NCBI RefSeq assembly: GCF_017876405.1 | Contig: NZ_JAGINW010000001.1 | Span: 11,545,203 to 11,609,202, forward strand | From: Kibdelosporangium banguiense | GTDB taxonomy: Bacteria; Actinomycetota; Actinomycetes; Mycobacteriales; Pseudonocardiaceae | Direction: 5' to 3' | Length of the DNA stretch: 64,000 bases | In this document: positions 49,298 through 61,416 of the stretch, piece after piece | How the letters are laid out: the number at the start of each line of letters is the position of its first letter | How positions within the stretch are numbered: position 1 is the stretch's first letter | Translations under genes and position numbers: made by a program | Notes under the pieces: generated by a model | Databases searched by the model: none | Seen by the model: the letters and a program-made list of their open reading frames with translations, nothing else | Told to the model about the DNA's origin: nothing

Positions 49298-49454
49298 GTT
49301 CCCGGTCAACGCTGCCCGGGCCGCTCTGATTCCCTGGCCTTCTGCCGCCGGACTTCCCAACATTTCCCAGGTTGTCCCACACGGGCCTGCTGGGCCGGTG
49401 GATGCTGCTTCGCTTTCCACGCAAGGTGAACCACCCCCGACACGGGAGTTTCAA

Positions 49455-50126
49455 ATGCGAGTGCGAGGGTTGCGAAGAAAACTGACAGTCATGGCCTTCG
49501 GGATAAGCGTCGCCGCGATGGCCGTGGTGGGCGTACCGCAGGCAAGCGCGGCTCCGGTCGGCCCCTTGGCTGCAGCCCAGTTCGGAATCTGGCACAAGGA
49601 CCAGGGCGACAACGGGCAATGCGGCTTCGAATACGGCGACCCCAAGCCGCACGAATGGAAGGACGTAGGCGAGTGGACGACGGCGATGGTGGTCGACACC
49701 GACAGCCGTCCCGGTGGATGCGAGCTGAAGTTCGGGCTGAACAATGCCGACGGTTCGCTCAACGGGCTTGTCCTTTCCTACTGGTTCATCCCCGGGAACA
49801 CCGGTCAGTGCGGCGGCACGGCGAGTAACGTGCCGATTCCGTACTTCCCGTTCGCATTCCAGTACTTCTTCATGGACCCGATCATCGTCAACTCGGACAA
49901 CAGGGTCGGCGGATGCGAGCTCACCCTGGCGATCTCCGGGCGAAATGACATAGCGCTCGATGTGCTGTGGGAATTCAACGGCGACGGCGGCCAGTGCCCC
50001 GGCGCCGACCCGCGCGGAAGCAATCAGCACAGGACAATCGACTCCACACAGGGACTCTCTGTCTTCTTCGAGACAGACGACCGTGGCGGGGCGTGCTTCC
50101 TGTCCTTCCGCCTGCGGCATAAGTAA
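49455..50126 (+). CDS. secreted cysteine-repeat protein
   Basis: 223 residues. Signal peptide (KLTVMAFGISVAAMAVVGVP, cleavage near ASAAP). The mature part has three ~55-residue repeats, each with GQC near the start and GGC/GAC near the end: GQCGFEYG... DSRPGGCELKFGL, GQCGGTAS... DNRVGGCELTLAI, GQCPGADP... DDRGGACFLSFRL. Two cysteines per repeat suggest one disulfide each. No known catalytic motif. It is probably an exported beta-rich protein, maybe binding or defensive. ATG 49455 has GGGAG upstream. Family not recognised. Confidence 0.7.
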   Translation: MRVRGLRRKLTVMAFGISVAAMAVVGVPQASAAPVGPLAAAQFGIWHKDQGDNGQCGFEYGDPKPHEWKDVGEWTTAMVVDTDSRPGGCELKFGLNNADGSLNGLVLSYWFIPGNTGQCGGTASNVPIPYFPFAFQYFFMDPIIVNSDNRVGGCELTLAISGRNDIALDVLWEFNGDGGQCPGADPRGSNQHRTIDSTQGLSVFFETDDRGGACFLSFRLRHK

Positions 50127-50142
50127 CGGCACATGTTCTGCG

Positions 50143-50172
50143 GATGCGGGTGGCCCCTGGGTCGCCCGCATC
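50143..50172. terminator. hairpin between the secreted protein and priA
   Basis: GATGCGGG (50143-50150) pairs with CCCGCATC (50165-50172), 8-bp stem and 14-nt loop, between convergent genes ending at 50126 and 50219. Moderate as a terminator. Confidence 0.45.
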
Positions 50173-50218
50173 TCGTCATGCCGCACGCGGTGAACGGCGA
50201 ACTGGGGTGGAATCCAGC

Positions 50219-52216
50219 TCAGACGAGTTCAAGCGGGTCAAGCCGGACGCGAATCGCTTCCGGCTCTTTCTTGGCTGTGCGCCCGGCCTGGGCGACAGTC
50301 AGCACGGCGGCCAGGGCGCGGCCGTCCACGCGTGGTGTCCTGATCAGGGCACGTTCGGTGGTCTCGTTGATCGGCACCGGGCCGAGGATCTCGCCGGATT
50401 CCGGCAGTTGGAGCTGATCGAGGAAGTCGGCGAGGGCGTTCGCCGATCCATCGACCGACGCCATCCGGACCGCGGGAGGGAACCCGAGTTCGGCGCGGGC
50501 GGCCAGTTCCTGCGACGCGTGCCAAGCCGGGTCCCATCGCACCAAGGCCTGAACCGGCGCGAACGACGAATCGGCCACGACAACGACCCGGCCGCCGTCG
50601 GACGCGGGTTTCACCAACGCGGCTGCGCCCATCCACCGGCGCAGGGTCTCCTCGGTCGCGCGTAGGTCCGCGCGGCCAAGCAAAGCCCAGCTGTCCAGCA
50701 AGAGCGCGGCGCCGTAGCCGCCCTCGGCAACCGGTTCGGCGCCGGGCGTGGCCACGATGAGCGCGGGCGCGTCCGACACTGTGGCGAGCACTTCCTCGGC
50801 GCCGGATGTCCGGACCGGGACACCGGCGAACGCGCGCCCAAGCTCCTCCGCGGTCCGTTTGGAACCGACGACAACCGCACGCAGCCGACGTGATCCGCAG
50901 TTGCCGCAGCGGAAAGCAGCTTCAGTGGCACCACACCACCGGCAGCCCGCAGGCCTCGCCATGCCGTCGTCATGGCCACCTGGCAACGCAAGCGGCCCCG
51001 CGCACCGCCGGCAACGAGCCGGTGCACGGCACTGCGCGCACGCAAGCGCGGGGACATACCCACGACGGGGAACCTGCACCAATACGGGAGCCCCGGCCTT
51101 GAGCGCGTCGCGTGCGGCCTCGAAGCTGACGGATGGCAACCGTGCCGCGCGGGCGGCTGGGTCACGCGCGATCTGGACGTCGGTCTCGCCGATCGCGGTG
51201 ACGCGTGGCGCGGACCGCCTGAGCTCGTCGCGCGATGCCACAAGCTCGTGCGCCCATCCTGTCTCCAGCAGCAACTGAGCCTCGGAGGTACGCGCGAACC
51301 CGCCGATGAGCAGCGCGGCCCCGGTCTGGTGCGCTCGCAAGGTCAGAACTTCCCGCACATGCGGATACGGCGAGCGCTGGTCAGCGTGCAGGTCGTCGCC
51401 GTCATCCCAGATGACAACCAGCCCTGGGTCTGTGACAGGCGCAAACGCGGTCGCACGCGTGCCGAGAACGATCCGCGCGGAGCCGCGCAGGACCGAAAGC
51501 CACCGCCGATACCGCGTAGACGGCCCCAGATCGGCCGACAACGCCACAACGGCCGGTTCCCCGTCCTTCCCGACCAGGTCAAGGCACGCGGCGTGCAGAC
51601 GGGCGACGTCGCGGTAGTCCGGGACGACCATGACGACGCCACGGCCGGTCGCGGCAACCGTGGTGGCCAGCTCGGCGAGTCGTTTCGGCCAGTCGTCGTC
51701 GGGCAGGGCCTGCCACACGGCGTGCGCGTTGCGGCCGGCTTTCAGGGCGTCCAGGAACGCCGGACCGCGCGGGTATCGGCCCCAGCCGGTCTCGGCAGGC
51801 GGCTGGACGGTGACCGGGTCCGCGGTCAGGGAGGCTTCCGTGCGGGCGTGCCGGGGCGGAATCGCCAGGCGCAGGACGTCCATCATCGTGCCCGCGTACC
51901 GGTCGGCCACAGTCCTGGCCAGCTGGGCGATCTGCGGCGCCAGGACCGGCTCGGAAGAGACGACCTTCTCCAGGTACATCGGCTTCGGGTGCTCGGACTC
52001 GGCGACCCGTTCGATCACATAGGCGTCCACGAGCCGGCCGGAGAACCGCACCCGGACCCGGCAGCCGGTCACGACCTGCTCGTCGAGCTGCTGAGGGATC
52101 AGGTAGTCGAACGGCTTGTCGAGGTGGGTCAGCGGGACGTCGACGTAAACGCGGGCAACCGGGAGCGTGGCGGCGGGTTGCCGCTCGCCCTTGTTCCGGG
52201 TGCCCGCGTTGACCAT
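50219..52216 (-). CDS. priA: primosomal protein N' (PriA), actinobacterial type
   Basis: 665 residues. N-terminal PriA DNA-binding domain (VARVYVDVPLTHLDKPFDYL, VRVRFSGRLVDAYVIER), zinc-binding cysteines in the middle (CAQCRAPARCRRC, CRWCGATEAAFRCGNCG) and C-terminal PriA sequence (AELGFPPAVRMASVDG). The helicase core is degenerate: no Walker A (GSGKT) could be found around residue 190, and the DEAD position reads DDGDD. Actinobacterial PriA proteins are known to lack the ATPase residues and may act only as a loading factor. ATG 52216 is the start. Convergent with the secreted-protein gene. Confidence 0.9.
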   Translation of the reverse strand: MVNAGTRNKGERQPAATLPVARVYVDVPLTHLDKPFDYLIPQQLDEQVVTGCRVRVRFSGRLVDAYVIERVAESEHPKPMYLEKVVSSEPVLAPQIAQLARTVADRYAGTMMDVLRLAIPPRHARTEASLTADPVTVQPPAETGWGRYPRGPAFLDALKAGRNAHAVWQALPDDDWPKRLAELATTVAATGRGVVMVVPDYRDVARLHAACLDLVGKDGEPAVVALSADLGPSTRYRRWLSVLRGSARIVLGTRATAFAPVTDPGLVVIWDDGDDLHADQRSPYPHVREVLTLRAHQTGAALLIGGFARTSEAQLLLETGWAHELVASRDELRRSAPRVTAIGETDVQIARDPAARAARLPSVSFEAARDALKAGAPVLVQVPRRGYVPALACAQCRAPARCRRCAGPLALPGGHDDGMARPAGCRWCGATEAAFRCGNCGSRRLRAVVVGSKRTAEELGRAFAGVPVRTSGAEEVLATVSDAPALIVATPGAEPVAEGGYGAALLLDSWALLGRADLRATEETLRRWMGAAALVKPASDGGRVVVVADSSFAPVQALVRWDPAWHASQELAARAELGFPPAVRMASVDGSANALADFLDQLQLPESGEILGPVPINETTERALIRTPRVDGRALAAVLTVAQAGRTAKKEPEAIRVRLDPLELV

Positions 52217-52244
52217 GCCCTGGTATTTACCAGGGCCATCGTTG

Positions 52245-53450
52245 CTAGAGACCGGCGGCCTGCTTCAGCGCCTCGGCACGGTCTGTGCGTTCCCACGGCA
52301 GGTCCAGCTCCGGCCGGCCGAAGTGCCCGTACGCCGCGGTGGGCGCGTAGATCGGGCGCAGCAGGTCCAGGTCCCGGATGATCGCGGCCGGCCGCAGGTC
52401 GAACACCTGGGAGATGGCCTGCTGGATCTTGGTGGGGTCGACGACCTCGGTGCCGAACGTCTCGACGAACAGGCCCACCGGCGCGGCCTTGCCGATCGCG
52501 TACGCCACCTGCACCTCGACGCGTGTGGCCAGGCCCGCGGCGACCGCGTTCTTGGCGACCCAGCGCATCGCGTACGCGGCCGAACGGTCCACCTTTGACG
52601 GGTCCTTGCCGGAGAACGCGCCACCACCGTGGCGGGCCATGCCGCCGTAGGTGTCGACGATGATCTTGCGCCCGGTCAGGCCCGCGTCACCCATCGGGCC
52701 ACCGATGACGAACCGGCCGGTCGGGTTGACCAGCAGCCGGACGTTGGAGGTGTCCAGCGTCAGGCCGGCCATCTCCGGCTCCATGACCTGCTCGCGGATG
52801 TCGACGCCGAGCAGCCGCTCGAGGTCGATGCCGTCCGCGTGCTGCGAGGACACGACCACGGTGTCCAGCCGGACTGCCTGGTCACCGGCGTATTCGATGG
52901 TGACCTGGGTCTTGCCGTCGGGCCGCAGGTACGGCAGCACGCCGTCCTTGCGGACCTTGGTCAGCCGCTTGGAGAGCCGATGCGCGAGCGCGATCGGCAA
53001 GGGCATCAGCTCAGGCGTGTCGGTGCACGCGTAGCCGAACATCAGGCCCTGGTCACCGGCGCCCTGCCGGTCGATCTCGTCGTCGGCCGACTCGACCCGG
53101 GACTCGTACGCCGTGTCGACACCCTGGGCGATGTCCGGGGACTGGGAGCCGATCGCGACGTTGACTCCGCAGGAGTTCCCGTCGAAGCCCTTGGCCGACG
53201 AGTCGTAGCCGATCTCGAGGATCTTGTCCCGCACGATCGCGGGAATGTCCGCGTACGCCTCCGTGGTGACCTCACCGGCCACGTGCACCTGGCCCGTGGT
53301 CACGAGCGTCTCGACCGCGACCCGGCTGCGTGGATCCTTGCGGAGCAACGCGTCCAGGATCGAGTCACTGATCGCGTCACAGATCTTGTCTGGGTGTCCT
53401 TCGGTCACCGACTCCGATGTGAACAGCCGGCTGGCCTTGTTAGTCGCCAT
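52245..53450 (-). CDS. metK: S-adenosylmethionine synthetase
   Basis: 401 residues. Motifs: SVTEGHPDKICDAISD, QGAGDQGLMFGYAC, GGGAFSGKDPSKVDRSAAY. Makes SAM from methionine and ATP. It lies between coaBC and priA, as in many actinobacteria; a SAM riboswitch was looked for in the 38-bp gap upstream and not seen. ATG 53450 start. Length typical. Confidence 0.98.
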   Translation of the reverse strand: MATNKASRLFTSESVTEGHPDKICDAISDSILDALLRKDPRSRVAVETLVTTGQVHVAGEVTTEAYADIPAIVRDKILEIGYDSSAKGFDGNSCGVNVAIGSQSPDIAQGVDTAYESRVESADDEIDRQGAGDQGLMFGYACTDTPELMPLPIALAHRLSKRLTKVRKDGVLPYLRPDGKTQVTIEYAGDQAVRLDTVVVSSQHADGIDLERLLGVDIREQVMEPEMAGLTLDTSNVRLLVNPTGRFVIGGPMGDAGLTGRKIIVDTYGGMARHGGGAFSGKDPSKVDRSAAYAMRWVAKNAVAAGLATRVEVQVAYAIGKAAPVGLFVETFGTEVVDPTKIQQAISQVFDLRPAAIIRDLDLLRPIYAPTAAYGHFGRPELDLPWERTDRAEALKQAAGL

Positions 53451-53488
53451 TACCCCTCACTTCATCCCGACAAGCCGCACGCACCAGG

Positions 53489-54748
53489 TTACTGAACACC
53501 TGCGGGGCCCGTGGGATACGTGCCGGAGTTCAGCACGAAGTCCCATATTCCGGCCGCCATTTGCGCCTTGGAGCCCAGTGCGATAGACCGTTCGGTCCCG
53601 TCCGCGGCCAGCAGCCAACCGGCGTTGTCCTCGGTCTCGAAGGCCTTGCCCTCGCCGACGGCGTTGACAACCAGCAGGTCACAGCCCTTGCGAGCGAGTT
53701 TCGCACGCGCGTGCGTGAGCACGTCGCCGGTTTCGTCACCGGTCTCGGCGGCGAATCCGACGATGATCGAGCGAAACTTGCCCGCCGCTCGAGCGGCGAC
53801 CAGTTCGGCCAGGATGTCGGGGTTACGGGTGAGCGCGACCGGATCCGGATCGCGGTCGGACTTCTTGATCTTGTGATCGGCCCGGCTGACCGGGCGGAAG
53901 TCGGCCACGGCGGCCGCCATCACGATGATGTCCGCCTCGCCCGCCGCCTTGTGCATGGCTTCGCGCAGCTCAAGGGCTGTGCCCGCGTTGACGATGTCGA
54001 CACCCGCGGGCTCCGGCAACGCGACGGTATGCGCGGACACCAGCGTGACCTGCGCGCCGCGCTGCGCGGCGACACGAGCCAGCGCGTAGCCCTGCTTGCC
54101 GGAGGAACGATTGCCCAGGTAGCGCACAGGATCCAGCGGCTCACGGGTGCCACCTGCCGACACCACGACCCGCTTGCCGCTCATGTCGCGTGGCAGGGCG
54201 TCCGGGCGCGCGAGCAGCAGCCGGGCCAGATCGACGATCTCGGCGGGGTCGGCCAACCGGCCTTTGCCGGTGTCCTTGCCCGTCAACCGGCCACTCGCGG
54301 GCTCGGTCACGATCACGCCGCGCGAGCGCAGCAACCCGACATTGTCCTGCGTCGCGGGGTGCTCCCACATCTCCGTGTGCATCGCGGGGATCATCAGAAC
54401 CGGGCACCTCGCGGTCAGCAAAGTGCCGGTCAGCATGTCGTTGGCGTTGCCATGGGCGGCCCTGGCGAGCAGGTCCGCGGTCGCCGGCACGACCACCACC
54501 AGATCAGCCTCTTTGCCGATCCGGACGTGGGCCACATCGGGCACGTCCTCGAAGACCCCGGTGTACACGGGCTGGCCGGACAGCGCCTCGAACGTCGCCT
54601 TGCCGACGAAGTTCAGCGCCGAGGTCGTGGGCAGCACCTGCACCTGGTGGCCGGACTCGGTGAGCCGGCGCAGGACCTCGCAGGCCTTGTAGGCGGCGAT
54701 GCCACCGCCGACCCCGAGCACCACCCGGGGACGGCCCGCGGTGGTCAC
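53489..54748 (-). CDS. coaBC: bifunctional phosphopantothenoylcysteine synthetase/decarboxylase
   Basis: 419 residues. N-terminal CoaC flavoprotein: VVLGVGGGIAAYKACEVLRR, DVAHVRIGKEADLVVVVPA (active-site His), GNANDMLTGTLL and PAMHTEMWEHPATQDN, where the Asn of the usual PxMNxxMW is His, as in other actinobacteria. C-terminal CoaB: VVVSAGGTREPLDPVRYLGN, SSGKQGYALARVAAQRG and IKKSDRDPDPVALTRNPDIL. Two consecutive steps to 4'-phosphopantetheine in CoA synthesis. The start overlaps the rpoZ stop. Confidence 0.97.
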   Translation of the reverse strand: MTTAGRPRVVLGVGGGIAAYKACEVLRRLTESGHQVQVLPTTSALNFVGKATFEALSGQPVYTGVFEDVPDVAHVRIGKEADLVVVVPATADLLARAAHGNANDMLTGTLLTARCPVLMIPAMHTEMWEHPATQDNVGLLRSRGVIVTEPASGRLTGKDTGKGRLADPAEIVDLARLLLARPDALPRDMSGKRVVVSAGGTREPLDPVRYLGNRSSGKQGYALARVAAQRGAQVTLVSAHTVALPEPAGVDIVNAGTALELREAMHKAAGEADIIVMAAAVADFRPVSRADHKIKKSDRDPDPVALTRNPDILAELVAARAAGKFRSIIVGFAAETGDETGDVLTHARAKLARKGCDLLVVNAVGEGKAFETEDNAGWLLAADGTERSIALGSKAQMAAGIWDFVLNSGTYPTGPAGVQ

Positions 54749-55026
54749 TCGCCTTCGGTGTGCTCGAGCAGGCCGGAGTGGATCTCGCGCAGCGCGATGG
54801 ACAGCGGCTTCTCGCGGGGACCCGGCTCGACGAGCGGGCCGACGTACTCGAGCAGGCCCTCGCCGAGCTGCGCGTAGTAGTCGTTGATCTGACGGGCGCG
54901 CTTGGCGGCGTAGATCACCAGCGCGTACTTCGAAGAGACCTTGTCAAGCAGGTCGTCGATCGGGGGGTTGGTGATGCCTTCGAGATTGGTCGTCGGCTCA
55001 CCCAATGCGCCCAGCTCGGTGGTCAA
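54745..55026 (-). CDS. rpoZ: RNA polymerase omega subunit
   Basis: 93 residues with the conserved core PIDDLLDKVSSKYALVIYAA, KRARQINDYYAQLGEGLLEY and a tail ALREIHSGLLEH. It helps fold and assemble the beta' subunit. GTG 55026 start; the stop overlaps coaBC. Order gmk-rpoZ-coaBC is highly conserved. Confidence 0.96.
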   Translation of the reverse strand: MTTELGALGEPTTNLEGITNPPIDDLLDKVSSKYALVIYAAKRARQINDYYAQLGEGLLEYVGPLVEPGPREKPLSIALREIHSGLLEHTEGE

Positions 55027-55045
55027 AAGAACTCCTGTGCGGTTT

Positions 55046-55651
55046 TCAGACAGCGGTACCGGTTATCAAGGTTAGCAACTCCCCCGCGGCCTGCTTGACG
55101 TCGGTGTTCACCACGAGCGCATCGAACTCGCCCTGGGCGTCCAGTTCCTTCTCCGCCACCGCCAGCCGGTGCGCCACCACCGCGGGATCCTCGGTACCCC
55201 GGCCGGTCAGCCGGCCGACGAGGGTCTCCCATGACGGCGGTACGAGCATCACCAGCTGCGCCTCGGGCATCGCGGCACGCACCTGCCGCGCTCCCTGCAG
55301 TTCGATCTCGAGAATGGCCGGCCGCCCCGAGTCGATGGCCTCCAGCACAGGACGGCGAGGGGTGCCATAGCGGTTGCCGGCGTACTCGGCCCATTCCAGG
55401 AAGGCTTGTGCCGCAACCATTTCGTCGAACCGAGCACGGTCGACGAAGTGGTAGTGGCTGCCGTCCACTTCACCGGGGCGTTGCGCCCGGGTGGTCAGCG
55501 AAACGCTGAAGAAGATGCTGGGATCCATCCGGCGCAGCTCGGCGACCACAGTCGACTTGCCGACGCCGGATGGTCCCGACACAACAGTGAGCCGGGACCG
55601 GGCGCGCACACCCGTCCCCGGCTCGCTGCTGTTCAAGTGACGAGAAGTCAC
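55046..55651 (-). CDS. gmk: guanylate kinase
   Basis: 201 residues. P-loop VVSGPSGVGKSTVVAELRR, the GMP-binding region SVSLTTRAQRPGEVDGSHYH and FLEWAEYAGNRYGTP, and LEIELQGARQVRAAMP. Phosphorylates GMP to GDP. GTG 55651 overlaps the mihF stop by 4 nt (GTGA). The N terminus has a ~20-residue extension before the P-loop strand, usual in the family. Confidence 0.97.
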   Translation of the reverse strand: MTSRHLNSSEPGTGVRARSRLTVVSGPSGVGKSTVVAELRRMDPSIFFSVSLTTRAQRPGEVDGSHYHFVDRARFDEMVAAQAFLEWAEYAGNRYGTPRRPVLEAIDSGRPAILEIELQGARQVRAAMPEAQLVMLVPPSWETLVGRLTGRGTEDPAVVAHRLAVAEKELDAQGEFDALVVNTDVKQAAGELLTLITGTAV

Positions 55652-55965
55652 TCGCCGCTGAACTCGGCCAGCAGCGCCTTGCGCTGCCTGTCGCCGAGGC
55701 CCCGGAGACGGCGGCTTGGGGCGATCTGCAACCGCTCAATGATCTGGGTGGCGCGCACCTTGCCGACGCCGGGGAGGGCCTCCAGCAGTGCGGTCACCTT
55801 CATCTTGCCCAAGACCTCGTCGCTGTCGGACTGTGCGAGCACGTCCTTGAGGGTCGTGCCGCCTCGCTTCAGGCGCTCTTTGAGCTCAGCCCGGGCCCGA
55901 CGAGCGGCAGCCGCCTTCTCCAGCGCTGCGGCCCGCTGCTCCTCGGTCAGCTGGGGAAGGGCCAC
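55648..55965 (-). CDS. mihF: actinobacterial integration host factor
   Basis: 105 residues. The N-terminal basic helix (AAAARRARAELKERLKRG) and the helix-hairpin-helix/H2TH part (LLEALPGVGKVRATQIIERL) are the hallmarks of mIHF/sIHF. It is a nucleoid DNA-binding protein unrelated to proteobacterial IHF. GTG 55965 has GGAGGAAATC upstream. It lies between pyrF and gmk, as in many actinobacteria. The 111 bp upstream probably hold its promoter. Confidence 0.95.
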   Translation of the reverse strand: MALPQLTEEQRAAALEKAAAARRARAELKERLKRGGTTLKDVLAQSDSDEVLGKMKVTALLEALPGVGKVRATQIIERLQIAPSRRLRGLGDRQRKALLAEFSGE

Positions 55966-56076
55966 GATTTCCTCCGTGGGGTGGGTGTTTCCGGATCGGG
56001 TGCTGGCGACCGTACCGACACGCCCGGGTCCAGGACAACGTGGGTCCGCGATCCTGCGCAGATCACGCGTGGTACA

Positions 56077-56913
56077 TCAATGGTGACCCGTAGCCGACAC
56101 GATCGCGTCACGGGTACGCAGAGCCTCGCTACGCAGCGCGAAGGCGTCCGGGCCCGCCCCAAGCACCCCTCTTGACGAGGTCGGAAGCACGTTACGCAGG
56201 GAGTTTCCGAAGACTGTCCGCAGATCGGACAGCGTGCCCCCTTGTGCGCCGAAACCCGGCGCGAGCACTGGTCCGTTGAGCGCGCCCAGGTCCACCCCGA
56301 GCGTGCCGATGGTGGCTCCGACGACAAGACCGATTCCCCCGATCGGGGTCACTCCGGCGTTGCGTTCGGCGGCAGCGTCTACGACCGTCTGCGCGATAGT
56401 CCGTCCGCCATTAGCCGCATGCTGTACCTCCGGTGCTTCAGGATTCGAGGTCAGAGCAAGGACGAAAACGCCCCGGCCGGACTTCTCGGCGGCCTGCAGC
56501 GCGGGCTCCAGCGAGCCGAACCCGAGGTACGGCGACAGCGTTACGGCGTCGGCCGCGAGGGGCGACCCGTCGGTCAGGTACGCGTCGGCGTAGGCCGTCA
56601 TGGTCGAGCCGATGTCGCCCCGCTTGACGTCCAGCAGGACGATCGCGCCCGCCTCCTGCGCCTCCGCGAGGACCCGCTCCAGCACCGCGATGCCCTTCGA
56701 GCCGTGCCGCTCGAAGAACGCCGACTGCGGCTTGAGGACCGCGATCTCGCCGGCGAGGGCCTCCACGCAGGTCATCGCGAACCGCTCCAGGCCCGCCACG
56801 TCGTCGGCGAGGCCCCACTTCTCCAGCAGACCCGGGTGCGGGTCGATGCCCACGCACAGCGAGCCCCGCTGCTCGACGACCGTGGTCAGCCTGGCTCCGA
56901 ACGGCGCCCTCAT
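56077..56913 (-). CDS. pyrF: orotidine 5'-phosphate decarboxylase (type 2)
   Basis: 278 residues. Catalytic lysine in IVLLDVKRGDIGSTMTAYAD (DxKRxD), first strand SLCVGIDPHPGLLEKWGLAD, and ADAVTLSPYLGFGSLEPAL. Last step of UMP synthesis. Two ATGs lie close together; ATG 56913 is better spaced from AAGGGAG than ATG 56919. A palindrome pair occupies most of the gap from carB. Confidence 0.96.
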   Translation of the reverse strand: MRAPFGARLTTVVEQRGSLCVGIDPHPGLLEKWGLADDVAGLERFAMTCVEALAGEIAVLKPQSAFFERHGSKGIAVLERVLAEAQEAGAIVLLDVKRGDIGSTMTAYADAYLTDGSPLAADAVTLSPYLGFGSLEPALQAAEKSGRGVFVLALTSNPEAPEVQHAANGGRTIAQTVVDAAAERNAGVTPIGGIGLVVGATIGTLGVDLGALNGPVLAPGFGAQGGTLSDLRTVFGNSLRNVLPTSSRGVLGAGPDAFALRSEALRTRDAIVSATGHH

Positions 56914-56927
56914 ACCCATCTCCCTTG

Positions 56928-56982
56928 TGCCCCCAATGCCACATTGGGGGCGTCAGATGCCCCCAATGTGGCATTGGGGGCA
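56928..56982. repeat. paired 25-bp palindromic repeats between carB and pyrF
   Basis: Copies 56928-56952 (CCA centre) and 56958-56982 (TGG centre), 5-bp spacer, arms TGCCCCCAATG/CATTGGGGGC. They sit inside the pyr operon between two genes on the same strand, where they could fold in the mRNA. Confidence 0.88.
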
Positions 56983-56987
56983 CACCT

Positions 56988-60305
<3,318 letters not shown>

Positions 60306-60306
60306 C

Positions 60307-61416
60307 TCAGGCCTCACCCATCACAGTCACGAACTGGTCGAACAGCGGCGCGGCGTCGTGCGGCCCGGCGGCCGCCTCCGGGTGGTACTGCACGCTGAAC
60401 GCGGGCACGTCCACACACCGCAAGCCCTCGACGGTGCCGTCGTTCGGGCAGTAGTGGCTCACCTCGGCCACGCCGTACGGCGTGTCCAGTTTCTGGCCCG
60501 CCTCGCCCTGAAGGGCGAAGCCGTGGTTCTGGGCGGTGATCGCGACCCGGCCGGTGGCCGCCTCGATCACCGGCACGTTGATGCCACGGTGGCCGTAGGT
60601 CATCTTGTACGTGCCCATGCCCAGCGCGCGGCCGAGAATCTGGTTGCCGAAGCAGATACCGAACAGCGGGATGCGGCGTTCGAGCACGCCCTGGGTCAGT
60701 GCGATCGCGTGCGCCTGGGTCTCCGGGTCACCTGGGCCGTTGGCCAGGAACACGCCGTGCGGCTCGATCGCCAGCAGGTCGTCCAGAGTGGACCCGACCG
60801 GCATCACGTGGGTCTCGATGCCGCGCTGGGCCATCATCCGCGGCGTGTTGAACTTGATCCCGAGGTCCAGCGCGGCCACGCGGAAACGGGTCTCGCCGTC
60901 GGCCGGGACGATGTACGTCTCGGCCGTGCTGACCGCGCCCGACAGGTCCGCGCCCTTCATCTTCGGGCTGTCCTGGATCGTCTGAACCATCGTGTCGACG
61001 TCGGTCAGCGCGTCACCGGAGAACACCCCGGCACGCATCGCGCCCTGCTCACGGATGTGCCGGGTGATCGTGCGGGTGTCCACCCCCGCGATGCCGACGA
61101 CTCCCTGGCTGACCAGCTCGTCGTTCAGCGAGCGGCGGGAGCGCCAGTTCGACGGGATCCTCGCCGGGTCACGCACGACGTACCCGGCGACGTGGATCTT
61201 TTTGGACTCGTCGTCCTCGTCGTTCCAGCCGGTGTTGCCGATCTGCGGCGCCGTCGCGACCACGATCTGGCCGTGGTAGGACGGGTCGGTCAGGGTCTCC
61301 TGGTAGCCGGTCATCGCCGTGCAGAACACGACCTCGCCCAGCGTGGTGCCCTCGGCGCCGAACGCCTCGCCCCGGAAAACCCGGCCGTCCTCAAGAACCA
61401 ATGCAGCTGGTTTCAC
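60307..61416 (-). CDS. carA: carbamoyl-phosphate synthase small subunit (glutaminase)
   Basis: 369 residues. N-terminal CPSase small domain (ALVLEDGRVFRGEAFG, FCTAMTGYQETLTDPSYHGQ) and class I glutamine amidotransferase with nucleophile in PLFGICFGNQILGRALG and His in SVQYHPEAAAGPHDAA. Provides ammonia to CarB. GTG 61416 start overlaps the previous gene's stop (GTGA). Confidence 0.98.
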   Translation of the reverse strand: MKPAALVLEDGRVFRGEAFGAEGTTLGEVVFCTAMTGYQETLTDPSYHGQIVVATAPQIGNTGWNDEDDESKKIHVAGYVVRDPARIPSNWRSRRSLNDELVSQGVVGIAGVDTRTITRHIREQGAMRAGVFSGDALTDVDTMVQTIQDSPKMKGADLSGAVSTAETYIVPADGETRFRVAALDLGIKFNTPRMMAQRGIETHVMPVGSTLDDLLAIEPHGVFLANGPGDPETQAHAIALTQGVLERRIPLFGICFGNQILGRALGMGTYKMTYGHRGINVPVIEAATGRVAITAQNHGFALQGEAGQKLDTPYGVAEVSHYCPNDGTVEGLRCVDVPAFSVQYHPEAAAGPHDAAPLFDQFVTVMGEA

